Shown here in pieces: positions 1 through 7,832 of a stretch of DNA of 64,000 nt (within the stretch, counting starts at the first letter, position 1; each line of letters begins with the position of its first letter). Position numbers and translations under genes: made by a program. Under the pieces are notes generated by a model. The model was not told the DNA's origin and did not search any database. It saw only the letters and a program-made list of their open reading frames with translations. The stretch comes from Chloroflexota bacterium (GTDB lineage: Bacteria; Chloroflexota; Dehalococcoidia; GIF9; UBA5629). The stretch covers positions 142,501 through 206,500 of the forward strand of contig VGOP01000001.1 in assembly GCA_016875875.1 (NCBI GenBank), in the 5' to 3' direction.

Positions 1-1088
1 TAAAGGTTAGCAGTATTGTAGGGGCAAGTTATGAGCAGCCTAAGATTCTCCGTGTTGTTGGTGAAATAGCCGCAGGTTGTGTTTCTGACTCGAAGGTTGA
101 ACCGGGAACGGCCGTTAGAATTATGACCGGTGCTTTCGTGCCCCGTGGCGCAGACGCGGTAATTCCTTTTGAGGATACCGATGAGGTTGACCGTAAGCGA
201 ACCTTAGTCTCTGGGGCTGAAATCGGTATTCGTGTTTGCCTGCCTCGAGGTTCTAATATCCGTCAGCGAGGCGAGGATATAGCAAAAGGGGAATTGGTAA
301 TGAAGCAGGGGAAGTTGCTTCGTCCTGCTGAAATTGGAGTGCTAGCCTCGCTGGGAAAGGGAAGAGTTTCGGTGATTCGCCGTCCGGTGGTAGGTATATT
401 AGCCACGGGTAACGAAGTCCTAGAGATTGATCACCCTCTCCTGCCAGGGAAAATATATAATAGCAATAGTTACAGCTTAGCTGCCCAGGTTCTTAGGTAC
501 GGGGGTGTACCCAAGCTTTTGGGCATCGCTCCAGATGATGTGGAACAATTGGCTATAGCTGTTCGCCACAGCCTTAACTGTGATATGTTGGTAACTTCTG
601 GTGGAGTTTCTTTGGGTGACTATGATGTAGTTAAACAGGTTCTGGCAGATGAGGGACACGTATCCTTTTGGACAGTAAGTATGAAACCAGGCAAACCTTT
701 AGCTTTTGGTATGTTCAAAAGGGGTGATGGGAAAAAGGTACCTCATCTAGGTTTACCGGGCAATCCAGTAAGCTCAATGATTACATGTGAAGTTTTTGCC
801 CGTCCAGCCATTTTTAAGATGATGGGTAGGAACAATTTGGCTAAGCCAAATATTACAGCGGTAATGGAAGACTCAGTTAAAAATAGAGACGGACGCCGTA
901 TTTTTGCTCGCGTTATAGTTAGCAGAAGAGATGGTAAATATTTTGCTCGTCTTACAGGTCATCAGGGCTCAGGGATTTTGACCTCTATGACGAAAGCAAA
1001 CGGATTAGCTGTTATTCCAGAAGGCACCAAGGAAGTTAAGCCTGGAGCCGTTGTTGAGGTAATGGCGTTTGACTGGGATGAGGTTTAA
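1..1088 (+). CDS. moeA: Molybdopterin molybdenumtransferase MoeA (5' end cut off by window)
   Basis: Inserts molybdenum into adenylylated molybdopterin, the last step of molybdenum cofactor synthesis in the cytoplasm. The frame is open from base 3 to the stop, about 361 visible residues, so the gene enters from the left edge and lacks only its N-terminal part (family about 400 residues). Visible family motifs are RIMTGAFVPRGADAV, a TGNEV segment followed by a GKIYNSNS turn, VTSGGVSLGDYD and GLPGNPVSSM, followed by the C-terminal beta domain. An internal ATG at 123 is not the start, because MoeA-like sequence (AAGxxxxxxVEPGTAV) is encoded before it. The cofactor could serve the molybdopterin oxidoreductase-like protein at 47223. 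Family assignment is secure. Confidence 0.93.
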   Translation, partial: KVSSIVGASYEQPKILRVVGEIAAGCVSDSKVEPGTAVRIMTGAFVPRGADAVIPFEDTDEVDRKRTLVSGAEIGIRVCLPRGSNIRQRGEDIAKGELVMKQGKLLRPAEIGVLASLGKGRVSVIRRPVVGILATGNEVLEIDHPLLPGKIYNSNSYSLAAQVLRYGGVPKLLGIAPDDVEQLAIAVRHSLNCDMLVTSGGVSLGDYDVVKQVLADEGHVSFWTVSMKPGKPLAFGMFKRGDGKKVPHLGLPGNPVSSMITCEVFARPAIFKMMGRNNLAKPNITAVMEDSVKNRDGRRIFARVIVSRRDGKYFARLTGHQGSGILTSMTKANGLAVIPEGTKEVKPGAVVEVMAFDWDEV

Positions 1089-1235
1089 GATTGATTGAGA
1101 ACAAATGGTTGCTGTTTTGCCGGGTGGCGATTTTAGATTGGTGCAGTTTTAGTTCTCGATGTTTAAGAGAACATGCGAAGATGTATGGAGCCATTAGTAT
1201 TTTGACCGTATTGTTGATGTGAGGATTGAGAGACG

Positions 1236-1967
1236 GTGATTTTTGAAGCATCCGAGTTTGTTTTTAGGCCACCGCCTTTGGTTTCTAGAGCTCGGCGGGT
1301 TTTGATCAAGCCTAACGCTGGCTATCCAATGCCGTACCCGATTAGCACTAGTCGAGAGACTATGAACCTGATAATCGAGAGCATCAAACAAGTCAGCGAT
1401 GCTGATATTATTATACTTGAAGGAACCCACAATGGAGAGTCTATGTATCCAATATATCAAGCTTTGGGTTACGATTTCCCAAGGGTGTTGATGTTGGATG
1501 TTCGGGATTGTATTTGGGTGGAAGTGGAGAATCCTTTGCCTCATCCGTTTGTTGTGCCTACGTTTTGGGTACCAAACGTGGTTCTTTCCAGTGATTATTT
1601 AATTAGCGTGGCTCCGTTCAAGATTCTTGGTGGTAGCGGCTACTTCAGTGTGCCGAACCTTTTGAGTTTGTTGCCTATAAGTAAGTACAGGGGTGATGCT
1701 CCTGGTGGTTGGGGAACGCTGTATGAATTAGGAATGGATAAGGTGATCGCCGACCTCTATTTTACCTTGCCGTTTGATTTGAGTGTTGTTGATGCTCGAC
1801 AGAAATTTATCAGCGCCGGCAATTCTTTCCAAGGGAAGACAGAGGAATACGGAAAAATTTTTGCAGGTGAGCCTTATGAGGTCGATCGGGAGGCAACACA
1901 GGCAAGTGAAGTCGAAGCGAGCTATCTTGTGCTGATCGAAGCCGGCAAGGCTGAACTTGAAGCATAA
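1236..1967 (+). CDS. DUF362 domain-containing protein
   Basis: A 243-residue protein resembling DUF362 proteins: an RVLIKPNAGYP segment near the N-terminus, then an ILEGTHNGES stretch that fits the family's conserved acidic loop, and the SAPFKILGGSGYFS region in the middle. The function of the family is unknown; some members have an added ferredoxin domain, which this one lacks. The start is GTG with a GAGG about 11 bases upstream. The next small gene begins just after its stop, so the two are probably cotranscribed. Family assignment is from pattern memory, moderately sure. Confidence 0.65.
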   Translation: MIFEASEFVFRPPPLVSRARRVLIKPNAGYPMPYPISTSRETMNLIIESIKQVSDADIIILEGTHNGESMYPIYQALGYDFPRVLMLDVRDCIWVEVENPLPHPFVVPTFWVPNVVLSSDYLISVAPFKILGGSGYFSVPNLLSLLPISKYRGDAPGGWGTLYELGMDKVIADLYFTLPFDLSVVDARQKFISAGNSFQGKTEEYGKIFAGEPYEVDREATQASEVEASYLVLIEAGKAELEA

Positions 1968-1971
1968 AACA

Positions 1972-2385
1972 ATGGCAGAGTCAGATAAAAACAGCAAGTC
2001 AGAAGACCCTAGTTATTTCATTGATTTAGATTGGTTCCAAGAGAATGGCCGCTCTTTTGCTGCTATTACTCGACATTGTCTTTGTTCAGCTTGTCAAAAG
2101 CGATTGGCTTCTGAATCAAGTGATATGGAGGCAACTTCGCTGATAGCAAATATCAAGGATTGCTGTTCGAAAGTCCCTGGCTTTATCAACATAAGGCTGC
2201 CACTGCTTGAAAAGATATTCAGGCTTATTCTGTCTAGGGAGAACAAACCGTTAGCACTTACGGAATTGGTGACTGAGCTAACCTCCTGCTCGGATACCGC
2301 TGCGTTACTATCTTCTCAGACTCTTAAGAGTCTTTTAGACAATGATCGATACTACGGCTTTAGCCGGAGATCTCGGGCGAAGTAA
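1972..2385 (+). CDS. Hypothetical protein following DUF362 gene
   Basis: I do not recognise a family. The 137-residue product has an acidic, polar N-terminus (DKNSKSED), a WFQENGRSF segment, a CLCSACQKR motif that could bind metal with further Cys residues downstream, and a C-terminal helical part with repeated leucines. The ATG at 1972 is preferred because it follows the upstream stop by 4 bases; an in-frame TTG at 1957 would overlap the upstream gene by 11 bases. Translation is probably coupled to the DUF362 gene. Coding status is supported by length and position rather than by homology. Confidence 0.6.
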   Translation: MAESDKNSKSEDPSYFIDLDWFQENGRSFAAITRHCLCSACQKRLASESSDMEATSLIANIKDCCSKVPGFINIRLPLLEKIFRLILSRENKPLALTELVTELTSCSDTAALLSSQTLKSLLDNDRYYGFSRRSRAK

Positions 2386-2421
2386 AGCGAGTTCAACTCT
2401 GGTCTTTGCTTTTACCCTAGG

Positions 2422-2706
2422 TTAGTGCCTTATTTCAAAGTTGGAAAATTGCCCGGTGAATGCAGACCATTTTATATCTATGTGATCTACCAGGGATTCA
2501 GGTGGTCCTATTTCGAGCTGCCTGATTAGCTCCTCCAGTTTTTCTTTCTGGCCCTCGGCATGGATTTCAGCAGCGTTCATTTGGGGTAAGTTACGCACGT
2601 AGCCTCGCAAGCCCAGCGATTTAGCAAGTCGAGAAGTGAAGGCGCGGTAGTAGACGCCTTTAACATGACCGTAGACTGTAGCTGTGAGATAAGCTAATTC
2701 AGGCAT
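2422..2706 (-). CDS. acyP: Acylphosphatase
   Basis: Small enzyme (94 residues, typical length) that hydrolyses acyl phosphates. The signature GHVKGVYYRAF supplies the phosphate-binding loop and catalytic Arg, and GYVRNLP supplies the catalytic Asn. The reading frame extends to 2751, but I place the start at the ATG at 2706: MPELAYLTATVYG is the usual N-terminus and a GGAGG lies upstream within the extended frame. It sits just downstream of, and in the same direction as, the radical SAM gene. Sure of family. Confidence 0.88.
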   Translation of the reverse strand: MPELAYLTATVYGHVKGVYYRAFTSRLAKSLGLRGYVRNLPQMNAAEIHAEGQKEKLEELIRQLEIGPPESLVDHIDIKWSAFTGQFSNFEIRH

Positions 2707-2781
2707 CTTACATCCATTTAACCTCCATCTTTGATTTCCTGGAAGGGGCATTTGCTTCTTTGGTCTGCTTTATTTCCATGA

Positions 2782-3708
2782 TTAAATCGCTCTGGCAGTG
2801 ACTGGGTACAGCCTGTCAAGACGATTCAGTCCAGACCTTTTGGCTAATTCAATAGCCTCGAGGAATTCCTGTCTCAATAGTGGCTTGGTCAATTGTGGTA
2901 TGTGTAAAGCCTTGTAGCAGGGATGGTATTGAGCCATAACATTGACATAGCTGTTTTGAGAAATCTCTTCAGCTATGAATTTCATTATTTCTTTTGTGCC
3001 AGCAAGCTCGTGGGGTAAGACCAGATGACGTATTAAGAGACCACGGACAGCTATCCCATCTTCGTCCATTTGGAGGTCGCCTACCTGGCGATGCATTTCC
3101 TTGAGAGCAGCTCGGTTTATGGAAGGATAGTTCTTTATGCCTGATAGCTCCTCAGCAGTCTTCTCATTAGAATACTTCATGTCTGGCATATAAATGTCTA
3201 CAATACCATCTAAAATCTCTAGAGTTTTAACAGCATCATAACCACCAGAGTTGTAGACCAGCGGCAACCTTAGGCCTAGATTTATGGCTATCTCCAGCGC
3301 CTCTAGGATCTGAGGAATCACATGGGTTGGCGAGACTAGGTTTATGTTGTGGCAGCCTCTGGCTTGGAGAGCTAGCATCATTTTGGCTAGCTCTTCCTTG
3401 CTGGCTTCAGTTCCATCGCCAAGCTGGCTGATGGTGTAGTTCTGGCAGAAAAGACATTTTAAGTTGCAGTTGGTGAAAAAGATGGTTCCTGAGCCAAGGT
3501 TGCCGACTAGAGGTGCCTCTTCCCCAAAATGTGGCACGTAGCTAGAAACTATCGCAAGCTTACCCGTATGACATTGCCCTGCCTCGTCCGCTAGTCGGTT
3601 AATGCCACAGTGGCGAGGGCATACTTGGCAATTCTCCAATAGAACTCCGGCTGCTTTTACCCGTTCTGCTAACTTGCCACTGTAGTAAAGCTCTAAATAA
3701 GCTGCCAT
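2782..3708 (-). CDS. Radical SAM protein, PflA-like (COG1313 type)
   Basis: A 308-residue radical SAM protein. The S-adenosylmethionine-binding 4Fe-4S motif CxxxCxxC is C81-C85-C88 (CNLKCLFC). An N-terminal Cys cluster (C27, C30, C34, C46) precedes it, as in the family annotated as putative pyruvate formate-lyase activating enzymes. YNSGGYD and the IYMPDMKYS segment fit the TIM-barrel core. No glycyl-radical enzyme gene is nearby, so its substrate is unknown and the PflA name should not be taken as function. It may be cotranscribed with acyP (gap about 75 bases). Confidence 0.85.
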   Translation of the reverse strand: MAAYLELYYSGKLAERVKAAGVLLENCQVCPRHCGINRLADEAGQCHTGKLAIVSSYVPHFGEEAPLVGNLGSGTIFFTNCNLKCLFCQNYTISQLGDGTEASKEELAKMMLALQARGCHNINLVSPTHVIPQILEALEIAINLGLRLPLVYNSGGYDAVKTLEILDGIVDIYMPDMKYSNEKTAEELSGIKNYPSINRAALKEMHRQVGDLQMDEDGIAVRGLLIRHLVLPHELAGTKEIMKFIAEEISQNSYVNVMAQYHPCYKALHIPQLTKPLLRQEFLEAIELAKRSGLNRLDRLYPVTARAI

Positions 3709-3713
3709 CTAGT

Positions 3714-3854
3714 TTATTCTTCCGGAGGTGCCGCTTTCTTACCTTTTTTAATTACCTCCACTTCTATTTGTGGCGTGATAATAGTTGTAGCCGGCTTTTT
3801 GGTTCCCTTTTTTGGTTTTTTGCGCTCTCTCCATCTAATATCTCGTGTACCCAT
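3714..3854 (-). CDS. Small basic protein (46 aa), unknown
   Basis: A 46-codon frame starting at ATG 3854 with GAGG seven bases upstream and ending TAA just before the radical SAM gene. The product starts MGTRDIRWRERKKPKKG, is very rich in Lys and Arg in its first half, and ends in an IEVEVIKKGKK strand and a PPEE tail. I know no family. The good ribosome binding site, biased composition and position directly upstream of the radical SAM gene (gap 5 bases) support a real gene. It might bind nucleic acid or ribosomes; this is only inference from charge. Confidence 0.55.
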   Translation of the reverse strand: MGTRDIRWRERKKPKKGTKKPATTIITPQIEVEVIKKGKKAAPPEE

Positions 3855-3937
3855 GTTAGTTCCTCATGCTGAGTTTATATTTGGTAATAATAGAAGTTTA
3901 GCAGAGGCCAGTTACCTTGTAAAGGATTAACAAAAAT

Positions 3938-3966
3938 TTGCCATTGCCTTGCAGTTAGTGTATACT
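3938..3966 (+). promoter_or_regulatory. Sigma70-type promoter for the zinc-ribbon gene at 3992
   Basis: TTGCCA (3938-3943), a 17-base spacer, and TATACT (3961-3966). A start site near 3973 gives a short leader containing a strong GGAGGAGGTGG ribosome binding site ahead of GTG 3992. Seen directly; not tested. Confidence 0.6.
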
Positions 3967-3991
3967 TTAAACCCTTGGAGGAGGTGGAATC

Positions 3992-4207
3992 GTGGAAAAC
4001 AATTCCTTTCCTAAATGTCTAAAATGTAAGGTCGGTGATCTAGTGCCGCTGTCTGATTTTGGTAGCCAAGGGGCGGCGATTCATTACAAGGCTTGGGTGT
4101 GCACCAATCCCGATTGCGGCTACAACATCAAAATCAGGAATGGCGACGTATATCTAAATGAGCCTATTTTTAGTGGAACAGGCCCTAGTCCTCGTTCACG
4201 CTTATAG
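3992..4207 (+). CDS. Small zinc-ribbon protein, unknown role
   Basis: A 71-residue protein with two CxxC-like pairs: CLKCKVGDL near the N-terminus and CTNPDCGYNIK in the middle, consistent with a single zinc ribbon. The GTG start has a strong GGAGGAGG site 8 to 10 bases upstream and a good promoter before it. No transmembrane segment. It lies ahead of comF with a gap of about 40 bases and may be cotranscribed. I do not recognise a named family. Confidence 0.7.
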   Translation: MENNSFPKCLKCKVGDLVPLSDFGSQGAAIHYKAWVCTNPDCGYNIKIRNGDVYLNEPIFSGTGPSPRSRL

Positions 4208-4245
4208 CTCATAAGTAGTCACGTCACTTCCCTTATGCTTTTGGG

Positions 4246-4956
4246 GTGATGGCTTTGTCTCTATTGACGGGGCAGCTCCAGGAGAAGATAGTTGATTTCT
4301 TCTTTCCGCGCCGCTGTGTTGGGTGTGAGAAGATAGGGGATTTCCTGTGTGTCGGCTGTAGTCAAAAGCTGCCTCGACTTTTACGGCCATTCTGTCAAAA
4401 GTGCGGCAAACCTGAGTCAAGTGGTGGCTTATGCCCAGTTTGCTGGGGGCAACAGACTGAGATTGATGGCATTCGTTCTGTTTTTCGCTTTGACGGAGTG
4501 GCACGCCAGGCTATACATGAGCTAAAGTATCGTAATCTCAAGGCAATATCTGGTTGCTTGGCTATATTAATGGCTAATTATCTTCAAGATAACCCGGTGC
4601 ACGGCGAAGTCTTAGTGCCAATACCTCTTCATCCTCGACGATTGCGGGAGCGTGGTTACAATCAATCAACTCTTCTGGCCGAGGAGCTAAGCAAACTGAT
4701 AGCTCTGCCGGTGATTGATGATAGTCTGCGTCGCCTCAAAGACAGCTTGCCTCAAGCCAGAACAGCAACCGTTGAAGAGCGGAAGAGAAATGTCGAAAAT
4801 GCTTTCGCTTGTCGTGATGAAAAACTTAATGGGAAGAGCGTTATCTTGATTGATGATGTATGTACCTCAGGAGCCACTTTAGAAGCCTGCGCTGAGGTAC
4901 TTAAGGTTGCTGGAGCCGTTTCTGTATGGGGCTTGACCTTGGCCAGGGAAGTTTAA
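4246..4956 (+). CDS. comF: ComF family phosphoribosyltransferase-like protein
   Basis: Homologue of ComF/GntX, associated in other bacteria with DNA uptake, biochemical role not settled. A double zinc-ribbon N-terminus (C24, C27, C35, C38 and C50, C53, C63, C66) is followed by a type I phosphoribosyltransferase domain with PIPLHPRRLRERGYNQS and the PRPP loop VILIDDVCTSGAT at residues 199-211. Length 236 is typical. Start is GTG 4246 or the adjacent ATG 4249. It is followed 16 bases later by hpf, a common gene order. Competence function in this organism is unproven, although DNA uptake parts such as PilT occur elsewhere in the window. Confidence 0.9.
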   Translation: MMALSLLTGQLQEKIVDFFFPRRCVGCEKIGDFLCVGCSQKLPRLLRPFCQKCGKPESSGGLCPVCWGQQTEIDGIRSVFRFDGVARQAIHELKYRNLKAISGCLAILMANYLQDNPVHGEVLVPIPLHPRRLRERGYNQSTLLAEELSKLIALPVIDDSLRRLKDSLPQARTATVEERKRNVENAFACRDEKLNGKSVILIDDVCTSGATLEACAEVLKVAGAVSVWGLTLAREV

Positions 4957-4972
4957 TAAGGGAGGTAAAGAC

Positions 4973-5530
4973 ATGGAACTACAAATTTCTAGCAGGAACA
5001 TGGAGATCTCTCCAGCAGTTCGAGACTATGTTCAGAAGAAGATTGGCAAATTAGCTCGCTACTTGCCTGATATCACTGGAGCTAAAGTGGAAATACATGA
5101 GGAGAACACAAAGTCGCCTCAACACCGCTTTACTGCACAAGTTACTTTAAACAGTAAGGGTGTATTGTTGAGGGGAGAAGAGAGGGGTGAAGGAGTTCGT
5201 ATAGCTGTTGATGCTGTGGCTGAGGTATTGGAGCGTCAGATCGAACGTTATAAGGGGAAATTATATGAGAAAGGACGCGGTGTTTCTCTTGCTCGCCAAT
5301 CAACGGTATCGGAAGACGTGGCTTACCGGGAAGAAGCTGGGACTTGGCCCAGGGTAGTTAAAGTAAAGCGCTTTGCGGTCAAGCCGATGTCCGTAGCTGA
5401 GGCAGCCGAGCAGATGGAGCTTTTGGGTCATTCTTTCTTTCTTTTTATTAACGCCGAAAATGATGCGCTTAGCTTGTTGTACCGGCGTGATGATGGCAAT
5501 TACGGACTGATTGAGCCAGAATTGGCCTGA
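4973..5530 (+). CDS. hpf: Ribosome hibernation-promoting factor, long form
   Basis: Binds the 30S subunit and promotes 100S ribosome dimers in stationary phase. Residues 1-100 match the HPF/RaiA fold (MELQISSRNMEIS start, AVRDYVQKKIGKLARYLPDI, RGEERGEGVRIAVDAV). The C-terminal domain (KRFAVKPMSVAEAAEQMELLGHSFF region) is the dimerisation domain of the long form. Length 185 is typical. GGAGG lies 8 bases before the ATG. Second gene after comF, likely in one transcript. Confidence 0.93.
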   Translation: MELQISSRNMEISPAVRDYVQKKIGKLARYLPDITGAKVEIHEENTKSPQHRFTAQVTLNSKGVLLRGEERGEGVRIAVDAVAEVLERQIERYKGKLYEKGRGVSLARQSTVSEDVAYREEAGTWPRVVKVKRFAVKPMSVAEAAEQMELLGHSFFLFINAENDALSLLYRRDDGNYGLIEPELA

Positions 5531-5558
5531 ACTTGTCTGGGTTTGTTTGGAGACAGCC

Positions 5559-6119
5559 ATGAGTGGGGACAGTGAAGTAATTATTGGCACAACAAGACTC
5601 AGCTTGATTCAAGGCGATATTACCAGGCAAACAACAGATGCTATCGTTAATGCTGCCAATTCAAGTTTAATGGGTGGCGGTGGTGTTGATGGTGCGATTC
5701 ATCGGGCTGGTGGGCCAGCAATATTGGATGAATGCCGTCAAATTATCTCTCGAATAGGACGTCTGGATACAGGCAAAGCTGTGATAACCACCGGAGGGAA
5801 TCTTCAAGCGAAGTATGTGATTCATACCGTAGGGCCGGTGTGGCATGGTGGTAGCCGTGGTGAGGCTGAACTGCTGGCCAGTGCCTATCTGGAGAGTTTG
5901 AAGCTGGCTACTGCTCGTAAGTTGAGAAGTATCTCGTTTCCGTCGATAAGCACCGGCGTTTATGGTTATCCTGTGCTTGAAGCAGCCGAAGTAGCTTTGG
6001 AGACGGTGATTGCTTTTTTGCGTGATGGGTCAACGCCCTTACAGGAAGTATCCTTTGTCCTCTACGATTCTAAAACCTATCAGGCTTATAGCGCAAAGCT
6101 GGCTGAGATATCTGGCTAA
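5559..6119 (+). CDS. Macrodomain protein, ADP-ribose binding/hydrolase type
   Basis: A 186-residue macrodomain of the O-acetyl-ADP-ribose deacetylase type (YmdB/MacroD-like). Seen are LIQGDITRQTTDAIVNAANS, the GGGGVDGAIHRAGG loop and the ISTGVYGYP phosphate-binding loop. Such enzymes remove ADP-ribose from proteins or hydrolyse O-acetyl-ADP-ribose. I choose ATG 5559 with GGAG seven bases upstream; the frame opens earlier (TTG 5511), but that would overlap the hpf 3' end. Probably cotranscribed with hpf and ogt. Confidence 0.88.
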   Translation: MSGDSEVIIGTTRLSLIQGDITRQTTDAIVNAANSSLMGGGGVDGAIHRAGGPAILDECRQIISRIGRLDTGKAVITTGGNLQAKYVIHTVGPVWHGGSRGEAELLASAYLESLKLATARKLRSISFPSISTGVYGYPVLEAAEVALETVIAFLRDGSTPLQEVSFVLYDSKTYQAYSAKLAEISG

Positions 6120-6146
6120 TTTACCGGCTTATGTGACTGTTTCAAA

Positions 6147-6680
6147 ATGTCAAAAAAAGACGATATGCTGGCCTTCGCATTATTCGATACCTCCTTGGGG
6201 TGGATGGGGGTTGTTGGTTCAGCTCGCGGACTGAAAAGGGTCGTCTTACCTCAAAAGTCAAAGGAATTAGTAGATGACCAAATTATAAGCTGTGGTTGCG
6301 CCTCTGGGAACCACGACCCTGCCTGTTTTGGTGACTTACCTGATAGGCTAAGGCGTTACCTGGACGGTGAACCTGTAGCTTTTGCCGACAAGTTGGATAT
6401 GGCTGAGGCAACCAATTTTCAGCAGAGTGTGTGGCAAGTGGTGCGCAATATCCCTTATGGTGAAACAAGGAGTTATGGTTGGGTAGCCAAAAAGTTAGAT
6501 TCGCCCAAAGCACCTAGGGCTGTAGGGCAAGCCCTGGCTAGAAATCCAATGCCGATTGTGATACCGTGTCATCGGGTAATTGACAGCACTGGTAACTTAG
6601 GTGGTTTTGGTGGTGGTGTCGAGATAAAGGAGTTCTTGCTCTGCTTGGAACGTGTTTCATCCATCAATCCACTTGCATAA
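6147..6680 (+). CDS. ogt: Methylated-DNA--protein-cysteine methyltransferase
   Basis: Suicide repair protein that takes the alkyl group from O6-alkylguanine in DNA onto its own cysteine. The active-site motif PCHRV is at residues 140-144, with acceptor C141. FQQSVWQVVRNIPYGETRSYG gives the helix-turn-helix DNA-binding part and GGFGGG the C-terminal loop. Length 177 fits a single-chain Ogt. Starts 27 bases after the macrodomain gene, likely the same transcript. Confidence 0.93.
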   Translation: MSKKDDMLAFALFDTSLGWMGVVGSARGLKRVVLPQKSKELVDDQIISCGCASGNHDPACFGDLPDRLRRYLDGEPVAFADKLDMAEATNFQQSVWQVVRNIPYGETRSYGWVAKKLDSPKAPRAVGQALARNPMPIVIPCHRVIDSTGNLGGFGGGVEIKEFLLCLERVSSINPLA

Positions 6681-6830
6681 AAGCAACTTAAAACAGGCTG
6701 ATTAATTGTTTGAACTCTGCCTGATATGTGTGTTTGGCAGTTTGTAAATACCGCATTTTGTTTGTCGCCATGGCTCCTCGGCTCGGAATGAATAGCAGTG
6801 AGTGCGGAGATATCTGAATTAGTGTAGTTT

Positions 6831-6859
6831 TTGACAGGACGGGAACTGCAAAGTATATT
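6831..6859 (+). promoter_or_regulatory. Sigma70-type promoter for the crotonase gene
   Basis: Consensus TTGACA (6831-6836), exactly 17 bases, then TATATT (6854-6859). A start site near 6866 gives a leader of about 80 bases to ATG 6945. The intergenic stretch 6681-6830 before it holds nothing else I can assign. Confidence 0.65.
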
Positions 6860-6944
6860 TTAGTGGTTAAGTTGCTTGGTGAGGGACTTACAAAAGATAT
6901 CTTTTCCTTACTGTGTTCTACAAGTAAATATGAAAGGAGAACTC

Positions 6945-7808
6945 ATGGAATATAGCCAGATAAAATGTGAGGTATGTGACAGAATTATGACAATAACGCT
7001 CAACAGACCGGAGAGGTTAAATGCTTTCACTCCCACGATGTGCCAAGAGCTCGTCGACGCTTTTGGCAGGGCTGATGCTGATGACGATGTGCGGGTTGTA
7101 ATTGTGACCGGTGCCGGGCGTGCTTTCTGTGCCGGGGCCGATTTGGATCCTAAATCACGGGTTTTCGAAGGGCATTCAGCTGGAGGTCGTGGTGACTTTG
7201 AAGTATATAGAGACCTTGCCGGCTTGGTCACTTTACCACTGTATGACTTAAAAAAGCCGGTAATCGCTGCTATCAACGGGCCGGCTGTTGGGGTGGGAAT
7301 TACCATGACGCTGCCTATGGACATCCGTCTGGCGTCTGAGAATGCCAGGATCGGTTTTGTCTTCACTAGACGGGGCATAGTTGCTGAAGGGGCCAGCACG
7401 TGGTTCTTACCTCGTATTGTTGGTATGAGCAAGGCAGCGGAGTGGATTCTTAGCGGTAGAGTGTTCGGAGCTCAAGAAGCGCTGGCTCATAGGTTGGTGA
7501 CTGAGGTGCTACCGCCTGATACTTTAATTCCTCGGGCACGCGAAATCGCCTTGGAAATCGCCCAGAATACCTCGGCGGTGTCCGTGGCTTTTTGCCGTCA
7601 GCTTCTTTGGAAAATGTTGGGGGCTGACCATCCCATGGAAACGCACAAGATTGATTCAAAGGCTATATGGTGGTTCGTTCAACAACCAGATGCCAGCGAG
7701 GGAATCATGTCATTTCTGGAGAAGAGACCACCGAACTTCACCATGAAGCCCAGTACTGATATGCCCGACTTCTATCCGTGGTGGGCTGATAGGCCATTTA
7801 TGTGGTAG
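6945..7808 (+). CDS. Enoyl-CoA hydratase/isomerase (crotonase) family protein
   Basis: A 287-residue crotonase-fold protein acting on a CoA thioester. Motifs: ITLNRPERLNAF near the N-terminus, GAGRAFCAGADL for the oxyanion hole and INGPAVGVGITMTL for CoA binding. Start at ATG 6945 has AAGGAG five bases upstream; a longer frame from 6876 has no such site. No other beta-oxidation genes are adjacent, so it stands alone behind its own promoter and the substrate cannot be stated. Hydratase versus isomerase versus other crotonase reactions cannot be resolved by eye. Confidence 0.85.
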   Translation: MEYSQIKCEVCDRIMTITLNRPERLNAFTPTMCQELVDAFGRADADDDVRVVIVTGAGRAFCAGADLDPKSRVFEGHSAGGRGDFEVYRDLAGLVTLPLYDLKKPVIAAINGPAVGVGITMTLPMDIRLASENARIGFVFTRRGIVAEGASTWFLPRIVGMSKAAEWILSGRVFGAQEALAHRLVTEVLPPDTLIPRAREIALEIAQNTSAVSVAFCRQLLWKMLGADHPMETHKIDSKAIWWFVQQPDASEGIMSFLEKRPPNFTMKPSTDMPDFYPWWADRPFMW

Positions 7809-7832
7809 TAAAACCTTGTATTTCGAAATAGG

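Noticed and set aside
6908-7432. Antisense frame of 174 codons inside the crotonase gene
   Set aside because: Overlaps a clear crotonase gene; low-complexity translation typical of shadow frames.
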